From assembly GCA_903831485.1 (NCBI GenBank), contig CAIKXW010000397.1:1-10529 (forward strand): 10,529 nt of DNA. The letters are read 5' to 3'. This DNA comes from an uncultured Alphaproteobacteria bacterium. GTDB lineage: Bacteria > Pseudomonadota > Alphaproteobacteria > Caulobacterales > Hyphomonadaceae. Made by a program: the position numbers and the translations under genes. Shown one piece after another: positions 1-5,522 of the stretch; the stretch's first letter is position 1; the number at the start of each line of letters is the position of its first letter. The notes beneath the pieces are model-generated. The model was not told where the DNA came from. It saw only the letters and a list, made by a program, of their open reading frames with translations, and did no database searches.

Positions 1-122
1 CCACGAAGGCCGGCAGCTTCCACGGCGCTGATGTGGACGAAAACGTCCTTCGCGCCGTTATCCGGCTGGATGAAGCCGTAGCCTTTGGTGGTGTTGAACC
101 ATTTAACAGTTCCGGTCGCCAT
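1..122 (-). CDS. CspA-family cold-shock protein (5' part; 3' end beyond window)
   Basis: The first 40 residues of a cold-shock-domain protein are visible; the family is usually about 65-70 aa, so roughly 30 residues lie beyond the left edge. The beginning reads [20 protein letters not shown], with the RNP1 motif KGYGFI at residues 13-18 and the RNP2-type VFVHIS at 27-32, both of which contact single-stranded nucleic acid in this family. Such proteins act in the cytoplasm as RNA chaperones that melt mRNA secondary structure, during cold shock or in normal growth depending on the paralogue. The ATG at 122-120 is supported by an AAGGAAG ribosome binding site (131-137) eight bases upstream. A promoter at 276-304 implies a long leader, typical of cold-shock mRNAs. 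Family assignment is secure; which paralogue it is, and whether it is cold-induced, cannot be read from this fragment. Confidence 0.95.
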   Translation of the reverse strand, partial: MATGTVKWFNTTKGYGFIQPDNGAKDVFVHISAVEAAGLR

Positions 123-269
123 TTCTGGGTCTTCCTTGCAAGTAAACGTGACGACGTCCGCGCGTACGCGGTCCGCCCTTGGATCATCAAGCGTGGGTGG
201 ATGTCGTCAGCAGGCGCCGGTAGCCAATTACGGTGCGGCGTCGGGCCAAGTCGTCGGCCGAAACTCGAT
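123..269 (-). promoter_or_regulatory. Long 5' untranslated leader of the cold-shock gene
   Basis: The stretch between the predicted transcription start and the csp start codon has no convincing open frame. It holds the csp ribosome binding site (131-137) and a GC-rich element near 155-175 that can fold as CCGCG-TACG-CGCGG. The csp family is known for long, structured leaders that change fold with temperature and control stability and translation; that this leader does so is inference from its length and position. With the promoter above and the upstream region of the 425-706 gene, this accounts for the gene-free stretch 123-424. Confidence 0.4.
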
Positions 270-275
270 GGCGGG

Positions 276-304
276 CTTATAGCGCATCCGGAAGCGCTTG
301 GCAA
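276..304 (-). promoter_or_regulatory. Predicted promoter of the cold-shock gene
   Basis: On the minus strand a -35 box TTGCCA (304-299) and a -10 box TATAAG (281-276) are separated by exactly 17 bases; each matches the housekeeping sigma consensus at 5 of 6 positions. Transcription would start near 269, giving an untranslated leader of about 147 nt before the csp start codon at 122. Sequence-based prediction only. Confidence 0.6.
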
Positions 305-412
305 AAGCGTTCGGCGCCGGTCAGTTTGCCTTGATTATTGGCCCTTCTGGGCGCACTTCATACATGTCGTTCTTTGAAAGCGCAGGCTCTTGCCTGCACG
401 GAGGGCGCCCAC

Positions 413-418
413 AAGGAG
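413..418 (+). promoter_or_regulatory. Ribosome binding site deciding a GTG start
   Basis: AAGGAG ends six bases before the GTG at 425. It is the only good Shine-Dalgarno match in this frame and fixes the start of the small charged protein over the upstream ATG at 338. Confidence 0.7.
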
Positions 419-424
419 CTTCCG

Positions 425-706
425 GTGTCCATCGAAGACAGAATTCCCCAGCTGACGGACAAGGAGCTGGAGAACCTCCACGACAATGCCGAGCGGATTT
501 CGAAAGGCGCCGCATCCAAGCAGCAGACCGAAGCCGCGCGCCTACTCCCGATTATCGCCAACGCGCTCGTCGAGCGGAAGAAGACCCGCGCGACCGAAGC
601 CGCCGAGAAGAAAGTGACGCGCCAGAAAGACATGGCCGACGCCCGCGCCAAGAAGGCTGCACAACGCAAGGCTGCGAAAGCCGAGAGCGAAGCTGCCGCA
701 GAGTAG
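425..706 (+). CDS. Small highly charged Ala/Lys/Arg/Glu-rich protein of unknown function
   Basis: The product is 93 aa and I do not recognise a named family. The first half (about residues 1-50) looks like a folded helical segment: an N-terminal VSIEDRIPQLTDKELENLHD stretch followed by an amphipathic helix around LLPIIANALVERKK. The second half (about 50-93) is a low-complexity helix of Ala, Lys, Arg and Glu, rich in AEKK/AKKAAQRKAAK-type runs and ending in AAAE. No membrane segment, signal peptide or cysteine is seen. The start is taken as GTG at 425 because AAGGAG (413-418) lies six bases upstream; an in-frame ATG at 338 would add an arginine- and cysteine-containing tail without a ribosome binding site. 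The gene is convergent with ftsK, shares its terminator, and is divergent from the cold-shock gene. The basic, alanine-rich tail is reminiscent of small nucleic-acid-associated proteins, but that is only compositional. Confidence 0.75.
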   Translation: MSIEDRIPQLTDKELENLHDNAERISKGAASKQQTEAARLLPIIANALVERKKTRATEAAEKKVTRQKDMADARAKKAAQRKAAKAESEAAAE

Positions 707-728
707 GGCGGATCGGATCAAACACATG

Positions 729-758
729 AAAAGGCCGGCTCCGATGAGCCGGCCTTTT
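729..758. terminator. Bidirectional intrinsic terminator
   Basis: A perfect 13-bp inverted repeat, AAAAGGCCGGCTC and its complement GAGCCGGCCTTTT, surrounds a CGAT loop (742-745). The GC-rich core is flanked by A-tract and T-tract, so transcripts from either side end in a hairpin plus U-run. It lies 22 bp past the stop of the small charged protein and 22 bp past the ftsK stop, and so serves both convergent genes. Confidence 0.9.
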
Positions 759-780
759 CCGTTTCAAGCCGCTGACGTGG

Positions 781-3351
781 TCAGGCCGCGTCCTCGTCGC
801 GATCCCCGCCGCGGCCTGTATCCCGCGACAGGATCTGCCGCTTGCCCGCATGGTCTGCGCCGGAGATGACGCCTTCGCGCTCCATCCGCTCGATCATCGA
901 GGCCGCGCGGTTGTAGCCGATGCGCAGCACGCGCTGGACGTAGGAGGTGGTGGGTCGCTTGTCGCGCACCACAGCCGCCACAGCCTCGCGATACATGTCT
1001 TCTTCCGGATCGCCCGACGATGTGCCGAAGGCGGCGTCCGCGACGGAGGACTCTTCCTCAACCGGATCGGTGATGCCTTCCACGTATTGCGGCGTCCCCT
1101 GGTCCTTGAGCCAGTTCACAACGCGCTCGACTTCCTCGTCCTTCACGAACGGGCCGTGCACGCGGCTGATCTTGCCGCCCGACTGCATCCACAGAAGGTC
1201 GCCCATGCCGAGCAGCTGTTCGGCGCCCTGTTCACCGAGAATCGTCCGGGAATCAATCTTGGTCGTGACCATGTAGGAGATGCGGGTCGGGAAGTTCGCC
1301 TTGATCGTGCCGGTGATGACGTCAACCGAGGGGCGCTGGGTGGCGGTGATCAGGTGGATGCCCGCCGCGCGCGCCATCTGGGCGATACGCTGCACCGCGC
1401 CTTCAATGTCCTTGCCCGCGACCAGCATCAGGTCCGCCATTTCATCGATGATCACGACAATATGCGGCATGGGCTCGGGCTTCATCGCCTCGTTTTCCCA
1501 GATCGCCTCGCCGGTCTCCTTGTTCCAGCCGGTCTGCACCTGGCGGGTGAGGTGCTCGCCCTTCGCGGCGGCTTCCTCGGCCTTCTGGTTGAAGCCGGCG
1601 AGGTTGCGCACGCCCATCTTGGACATGATCTCGTAGCGGCTTTCCATCTCGCGCACGACCCACTTCAGGGCCAGCACGGCCTTCTGCGGATCGGTGACTA
1701 CGGGCGCCAGAAGATGCGGGATGCCCTCGTAGATCGAGAGTTCGAGCATCTTCGGGTCGATCATGATGAAGCGGCACTTCTCCGGCGGCAGCTTGAACAT
1801 GAGCGACAGGATCATCGCGTTGATGCCAACCGACTTGCCCGAGCCGGTGGTGCCGGCGATCAGCAGGTGAGGCATCTTGCCAAGGTCGCCGATCTGCGGC
1901 TGTCCCTCGATCGATTCACCCAGCGCCAGCGGCAGCGCCGCACGCGCACGCGTGAATTCGTTGGAGGAGAGCAGGTCGCGGAGATAGACGGTTTCGCGAT
2001 TCGGGTTGGGCAGTTCGATGCCGATCGCGTTGCGGCCCGGGATGACCGCGACGCGAGCAGACGTCGCCGACATGGCGCGCGCAATGTCTTCCGCCAGCGC
2101 GATGACCTTGGACGAGCGCACGCCCGCTGCGGGCTCGAGCTCGAACAGCGTCACGACCGGGCCAGGGCGGACTTCCGTGATGCGGCCCTTGATGCCGAAT
2201 TCGTTGAGCACGCCGGCAAGGCGATCCGCCATGTCCAGAAGGCGCGCCTCGTCCACTTCCGAGCGGCGCTGCGGGGGAACATCGAGCAGTTCGATGGGCG
2301 GCACAGCCGTGTTCGGATCGCGCACGCGCGTCGCCTGCTGCGGGCGGGGGGCGGACTGCTGTTGCGCGGGCTGCGCGGGCGCTGGTGACTGTGCAGGCTG
2401 CTGCGGGCGCGAGATCGTGCGCGGCTGAACGTTCGCTGCAGCCGGCGCCTCCGTCGGCACAGGGCGACCTTCGAGCACACGTGGAACGATCGGACGCTGG
2501 CGCGCCTGCGTCTCTGAATTCTCGACGGCGTTGAAGAAGCCGCGCTCGCCATCCTCGAAACCGTCTTCCTCGGTGTAGACGATCGGCTCGATCACTTCGC
2601 GCGGCTTGTGGCCCAGCAGGCGCATCACGCCCTGCACGAGGCCGCCGGCGGCGACAGGCCGCGAGGCGAGGGCGGGCACGCCAGCCATGCCAGGCTGCGG
2701 TTCCATATCGCGCTCCGGCCGCGTGGTGATCGCGCGCCAGAGCGAGGTGGCGTCGCTTGCGCCCATGCCCATCGCCATCGCGGCGAACAGGATGGTGCAG
2801 AGGCCTGCGAGGGCGGAGGCCCAGACCTGAGCTTCGGGAATCTTCAGCGCAGCGAACGGCGTCGAGATGATCACGAGCATCACTTCGCCAACGACGCCGC
2901 CAAGTCCGGCCGACATGTCCCACGATTTCGGGATCGGCCATTCGGCGAGGCAGCACGCGGCGAACAGGATGGCGGCAAGGCCCCACATCCACGCGGCCGG
3001 GTCCTGCTGGCCGATGGCGAAGGCGCGGCGCACGCCGCCGATCATCAGGCCGAAGCCGAGAAGGATTGCGGTCCAGCCAAAGCCCTGCATCAGCACGTCG
3101 CCAAACGCCGCGCCGACATGACCGAACATGTTCTCAGGGCCGGCCTCGCTCACAAGGCCCGTGGCGGCGTCGCGCACGCGGGCGACAGCCATGTTGAAGC
3201 TCGGGTCTCCGGCCGAGTAGGACGAGCAGGCCCCGCAGATGACCACGCCGGCCGAGAAGGCGGCCAGTCCCGACAGGAACCGGCTGAACGCGCTTGAGCC
3301 CCGCGCGTCGCCGCCGTGGTCCTCGGAATGCGGCGCACGCGGTTGCGGCAT
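781..3351 (-). CDS. ftsK: DNA translocase FtsK
   Basis: An 856-aa FtsK/SpoIIIE-family protein, the septal ATP-driven double-stranded DNA pump that clears chromosome termini and activates XerCD dimer resolution. The N-terminus carries about four to five membrane segments (about 24-41, 85-106, 119-138, 151-169 and 178-198). A Pro/Gln/Ala-rich linker (about 295-345) follows, short compared with that of E. coli FtsK. The motor has Walker A AGTTGSGKS at 499-507, Walker B IVVIIDE at 631-637, and the conserved TATQRPS at 669-675. The C-terminal winged-helix gamma domain that reads KOPS sites covers about 785-841 and includes TSYVQRVLRIGYNRAASMIE. All key residues are present and length is typical of alphaproteobacteria. 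The start at 3351 is supported by GAGG (3360-3363) eight bases upstream. The gene is monocistronic here, ends at a bidirectional terminator, and has a long upstream region with a terminator-like hairpin. Confidence 0.97.
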   Translation of the reverse strand: MPQPRAPHSEDHGGDARGSSAFSRFLSGLAAFSAGVVICGACSSYSAGDPSFNMAVARVRDAATGLVSEAGPENMFGHVGAAFGDVLMQGFGWTAILLGFGLMIGGVRRAFAIGQQDPAAWMWGLAAILFAACCLAEWPIPKSWDMSAGLGGVVGEVMLVIISTPFAALKIPEAQVWASALAGLCTILFAAMAMGMGASDATSLWRAITTRPERDMEPQPGMAGVPALASRPVAAGGLVQGVMRLLGHKPREVIEPIVYTEEDGFEDGERGFFNAVENSETQARQRPIVPRVLEGRPVPTEAPAAANVQPRTISRPQQPAQSPAPAQPAQQQSAPRPQQATRVRDPNTAVPPIELLDVPPQRRSEVDEARLLDMADRLAGVLNEFGIKGRITEVRPGPVVTLFELEPAAGVRSSKVIALAEDIARAMSATSARVAVIPGRNAIGIELPNPNRETVYLRDLLSSNEFTRARAALPLALGESIEGQPQIGDLGKMPHLLIAGTTGSGKSVGINAMILSLMFKLPPEKCRFIMIDPKMLELSIYEGIPHLLAPVVTDPQKAVLALKWVVREMESRYEIMSKMGVRNLAGFNQKAEEAAAKGEHLTRQVQTGWNKETGEAIWENEAMKPEPMPHIVVIIDEMADLMLVAGKDIEGAVQRIAQMARAAGIHLITATQRPSVDVITGTIKANFPTRISYMVTTKIDSRTILGEQGAEQLLGMGDLLWMQSGGKISRVHGPFVKDEEVERVVNWLKDQGTPQYVEGITDPVEEESSVADAAFGTSSGDPEEDMYREAVAAVVRDKRPTTSYVQRVLRIGYNRAASMIERMEREGVISGADHAGKRQILSRDTGRGGDRDEDAA

Positions 3352-3434
3352 GCCTTCGTCCTCACTGGAACAAGGTTAAATCAGCAGGCGACACTGGCGC
3401 GGCGGGGCTTAACGGGGCGCTACCAAAGCAGGGT

Positions 3435-3454
3435 CCCGGCCGCGCTTTGCCGGG
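3435..3454. other. Hairpin in the ftsK leader region
   Basis: CCCGGC (3435-3440) and GCCGGG (3449-3454) form a 6-bp stem with an 8-base loop. It is flanked by an A/T tract on the wrong side for leftward termination (the T-run precedes the stem on the minus strand). The motif GGGTCCCGG at 3431-3439 recurs at 3495-3503 in the neighbouring terminator. Role unknown. Confidence 0.3.
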
Positions 3455-3488
3455 AAAATATCGTTACATTGCTGTTGTTGTTTCGGGC

Positions 3489-3527
3489 AAAAAAGGGTCC
3501 CGGACGCACTGACGCGCATCCGGGACC
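3489..3527 (-). terminator. Intrinsic terminator on the minus strand upstream of ftsK
   Basis: A 9-bp perfect stem GGTCCCGGA / TCCGGGACC (3496-3504 with 3519-3527) is followed, on the minus strand only, by one C and then six T residues (3494-3489). Read rightward the hairpin is followed by AAACCCC, so it would act only on leftward transcription. No annotated gene lies directly upstream of it on that strand. It therefore marks the end of a short non-coding transcript or an attenuator in the ftsK leader. Confidence 0.75.
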
Positions 3528-3600
3528 AAACCCCATGATGCAGCCTTGCGGCCGCTCACTAAGTTCACCGTAGCGCCATTCGCCCGCTGCGCACGCTCGC
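3489..3600 (-). ncRNA. Candidate small RNA or structured ftsK leader (family not identified)
   Basis: Immediately upstream of the minus-strand terminator, the RNA can form a 6-bp stem GCGGCC-GCAA-GGCTGC (3555-3540) closed by a GNRA tetraloop. Before it is a 5-bp stem CGCTA/TAGTG with a 9-nt loop (3575-3557). A weak -10-like CATAAA on the minus strand (3612-3607) would start transcription near 3600, giving about 110 nt; no good -35 box was found, so the 5' end is a guess. I do not recognise the RNA family: the 4.5S and tRNA hallmarks are absent, and a comparison with 6S RNA from memory was inconclusive. An 86-codon open frame crosses this stretch (3680-3420) but has low-complexity, non-protein-like sequence and runs through the terminator hairpin. 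Confidence 0.4.
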
Positions 3601-3634
3601 GCAAGATTTATGGTGCACTGCAGGAAAATCTTGC
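3601..3634. repeat. Inverted repeat upstream of amt
   Basis: GCAAGATTT (3601-3609) and its complement AAATCTTGC (3626-3634) are separated by 16 bases that contain GGTGCACTGCAGG. A 9-bp dyad of this size could be an operator for a dimeric regulator or an RNA hairpin. It overlaps the weak -10-like sequence of the candidate minus-strand RNA and lies about 195 bp before the amt start. The GTGCA/TTGCAC words are loosely like NtrC half-sites, but the spacing does not match the family consensus. Confidence 0.35.
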
Positions 3635-3829
3635 ACTTAAGGGCAGCGGGCGCCCACCATGGCGCCCAATTTTTGTGCAATCGACTGTGAGTCCCGAGGC
3701 GAGGCGTGCCGCCTGCTTGTCCGCGAGGCGGGCCCCACCCCCTATCGCAAACGCATCTCCCGGGGGTCGTTCGGGTCCGAGGGGTGCGTTCGTATGCGCC
3801 GGTTGCGTTGCCAACCTCAGGGGAGAAAA

Positions 3830-5395
3830 ATGTTTAACAAGATCAGTCGACTGGATCGACTTTCGCTTTGGGGGGCCGGCCTGAAGGCCGGGTTGGCGGC
3901 GATGGCTGCCGCCGTCATGTTTTCAACGCTGAGCCCCGCTACGGCCCAGCAACCGACAGAAGCGCCGCCGGCGGCGGAAGCTCCGGTCGCAGCCCCGGTC
4001 GATCCGACCGCGGCAGCGCCTGAGGCAGCGGTTGTTGAAGAAGCCGTCGCTGAGGAAGCAGCGCCGATCGAGCTGACCGTCGACAAGGGCGACACCGCCT
4101 GGATGCTCGTCTCGACCGTCCTCGTCCTTCTCATGATCATCCCGGGTCTCGCCCTGTTCTATGGCGGTCTCGTCCGCTCCAAGAACATGATCTCGCTGCT
4201 CAGCCAGGTCCTGATCGTCACCGCGATCGGCATGGTCGCCTGGGTCGGCTGGGGTTATTCGATGGCCTTCACCGACGGCGGCGGCATCAACTCATTCGTC
4301 GGCGGCTTCTCGAAGATAGGCCTCGCCGGTGTCGATACGACGACGCTGGTTGAAACCTTCTCGGTCGGCGTCGCCATTCCAGAGATCGTTTTCGTCGCCT
4401 TCCAGATGACCTTCGCGTGCATCACCACCGCGCTCGTGCTCGGCGGTGTCGCGGAACGTGCGAAATTCTGGGGCGTCGTGCTCTTTGCGGTCCTCTGGCC
4501 GATCGTCGTCTACTACCCGATGGCCCACATGGTCTGGTGGTGGGGCGGCCCGATCATGGCGTCCGACCCGGCAAACGCGGAAGCACTCGTTGCCGGCGCT
4601 GGCCTGATCTGGTCCTTCGGCGCGCTCGACTTCGCCGGCGGCACGGTCGTCCACATCAACTCGGGTATCGCCGCTCTCGTCGGCGCGCTGATCCTCGGCA
4701 AACGCAAGTCCTACAGGTCCGAACCGATCCGCCCCCACAACCTGACGTTCACGCTGATCGGCACCGGCCTTCTGTGGGTCGGCTGGGTTGGCTTCAACGC
4801 CGGTTCGAACCTCGAATCGAACGCCTATGCCGGTCTTGCGCTGATCAACACCTTCGTCGCAACGGCTGCCGGCGCTCTCTCCTGGGCGCTCGCCGAAGCC
4901 GTGATCAAGAAGAAGCCCAGCCTGCTCGGCATGGCGTCCGGCGCAGTTGCGGGTCTTGTCGCAATCACGCCAGCCGCCGGCTTCGCCGGTCCGATGGGCG
5001 CGATCGTTCTCGGTCTGATCGTCGGTCCGATCTGCCTGTTCGCCTGCTCGGGTCTCAAGAACATGCTGGGCTATGACGACTCGCTTGACGTGTTCGGCAT
5101 CCACGGCGTGGGCGGCATCGTCGGCGCCATCGGCACCGGCATCGTCGTCGCCCCGCAACTCGGCGGCGCTGGCATCGTCGACTACGCCAATGGCGGCGTC
5201 GCGATCTACTCGGACTATGTCACGCAGGTCATCGCCCAGCTGAAAGGCGTGGGCGTCACCATCGTGTGGTCCGGCGTCGGCTCGGCGATCGTCTGGTTCA
5301 TCGTCAAGCTGGTCACTGGCGGCCGCGTGAACGAAGAGATCGAGGAAGAAGGCCTCGACCTCAACGAACACGGTGAATCAGCCTACCACACCTAG
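3830..5395 (+). CDS. amt: Ammonium transporter of the Amt/AmtB family
   Basis: A 521-aa ammonium channel/transporter of the inner membrane. Residues 1-40 form a cleavable-looking signal peptide (basic start, hydrophobic core, cut near ATAQ-Q). An Ala/Pro/Glu-rich spacer (about 41-85) follows, and then the canonical 11-helix Amt core. Diagnostic residues align with E. coli AmtB: D267 and H275 in ALDFAGGTVVHINSG (D160, H168), H425 in VFGIHGVGG (H318), F191 and F195 in AFQMTF (F103, F107), W236 in AHMVW (W148) and F322 in GFNAGS (F215). The C-terminal tail ending EEEGLDLNEHGESAYHT matches the cytoplasmic tail that binds the PII protein GlnK. The ATG at 3830 is chosen because AGGGGAG (3819-3825) precedes it and the signal peptide begins there. 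No glnK gene is adjacent, unlike many glnK-amtB operons. The gene is followed by its own terminator. Confidence 0.97.
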   Translation: MFNKISRLDRLSLWGAGLKAGLAAMAAAVMFSTLSPATAQQPTEAPPAAEAPVAAPVDPTAAAPEAAVVEEAVAEEAAPIELTVDKGDTAWMLVSTVLVLLMIIPGLALFYGGLVRSKNMISLLSQVLIVTAIGMVAWVGWGYSMAFTDGGGINSFVGGFSKIGLAGVDTTTLVETFSVGVAIPEIVFVAFQMTFACITTALVLGGVAERAKFWGVVLFAVLWPIVVYYPMAHMVWWWGGPIMASDPANAEALVAGAGLIWSFGALDFAGGTVVHINSGIAALVGALILGKRKSYRSEPIRPHNLTFTLIGTGLLWVGWVGFNAGSNLESNAYAGLALINTFVATAAGALSWALAEAVIKKKPSLLGMASGAVAGLVAITPAAGFAGPMGAIVLGLIVGPICLFACSGLKNMLGYDDSLDVFGIHGVGGIVGAIGTGIVVAPQLGGAGIVDYANGGVAIYSDYVTQVIAQLKGVGVTIVWSGVGSAIVWFIVKLVTGGRVNEEIEEEGLDLNEHGESAYHT

Positions 5396-5459
5396 GACGT
5401 ACAGCCTCCCTCATGCACCGGCCGCTGTCGGCGCGGCGACCGGGGGAGGGGTGAAGATG

Positions 5460-5491
5460 AGGGGCGCGGTCATTCGGCCGCGCCCCTTTTT
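5460..5491 (+). terminator. Intrinsic terminator after amt
   Basis: GGGGCGCGG (5461-5469) pairs with CCGCGCCCC (5478-5486) around an 8-base loop; an A-T pair at the base (5460/5487) extends the stem, and a run of five T residues (5487-5491) follows. It lies 65 bp past the amt stop and 32 bp before the monooxygenase start, so the two genes are probably separate transcription units. Confidence 0.85.
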
Positions 5492-5510
5492 CTTTGTGGG
5501 TCCCCGGGTC

Positions 5511-5522
5511 TATGTCTTGGAC
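5511..5522 (+). promoter_or_regulatory. Possible -10 element for a leaderless start of the monooxygenase gene
   Basis: TATGTC (5511-5516) sits six bases before the ATG at 5523, the position expected of a -10 box if transcription began at the start codon itself. No good -35 box is seen; the region 17 bases upstream is T-rich (TTTTCT). No ribosome binding site is present. Leaderless mRNAs are common in Caulobacter-like bacteria, but this is only a suggestion. Confidence 0.25.

Larger units (their letters stand above)
3352..3829. other. 478-bp divergent intergenic region between ftsK and amt
   Basis: No protein gene is supported in this stretch. Reading from the ftsK side it holds a CCCGGC...GCCGGG hairpin (3435-3454); a minus-strand intrinsic terminator (3489-3527); two further minus-strand hairpins (3540-3555 and 3557-3575); an inverted repeat (3601-3634); and a GC-rich leader before amt with a small AGGCG-TGC-CGCCT hairpin near 3701-3713. 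I found no convincing housekeeping or sigma-54 promoter for amt and no convincing promoter for ftsK, although both must lie here unless they are read from elsewhere. Confidence 0.7.

Noticed and set aside
382..397. GCAGGC-TCTT-GCCTGC hairpin before the small charged gene considered as a terminator.
   Set aside because: The stem is only 6 bp and no T-run follows on either strand; at most a leader hairpin.
338..424. An upstream ATG that would extend the small charged protein by 29 residues.
   Set aside because: No ribosome binding site at 338, while AAGGAG is well placed for the GTG at 425; the extension spans a leader hairpin (382-397).
850..2388. A 512-codon open frame on the plus strand opposite ftsK, and a further one at 2608-3297.
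   Set aside because: They are mirror frames of a high-GC gene: His/Arg/Asp/Ala-rich, with no recognisable domain, lying wholly opposite a certain ftsK gene.
3376..3413. TTAA words upstream of ftsK considered as a CtrA site (TTAA-N7-TTAA).
   Set aside because: The two TTAA words are about 30 bases apart, not 7, so the cell-cycle regulator motif is not met.
3420..3680. An 86-codon minus-strand open frame upstream of ftsK.
   Set aside because: It reads straight through a strong terminator hairpin and its T-run, lacks a ribosome binding site, and has no protein-like features; a structured RNA explains the stretch better.
3601..3690. A sigma-54 (-24/-12) promoter for amt, as expected of a nitrogen-regulated gene.
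   Set aside because: GG and GC pairs occur (for example 3623-3624 and 3633-3634) but the spacing between them is 8 bases rather than 10, and no other placement fits the consensus.
3659..3829. An upstream in-frame ATG that would extend Amt by 57 residues.
   Set aside because: The extension is Arg/Cys-rich with no ribosome binding site, and it would bury the signal peptide that starts cleanly at 3830 after AGGGGAG.
4292..5371. A 359-codon minus-strand open frame opposite amt.
   Set aside because: Composition dominated by Asp/Arg/Glu/Ala with no domain; a shadow of the amt codons.
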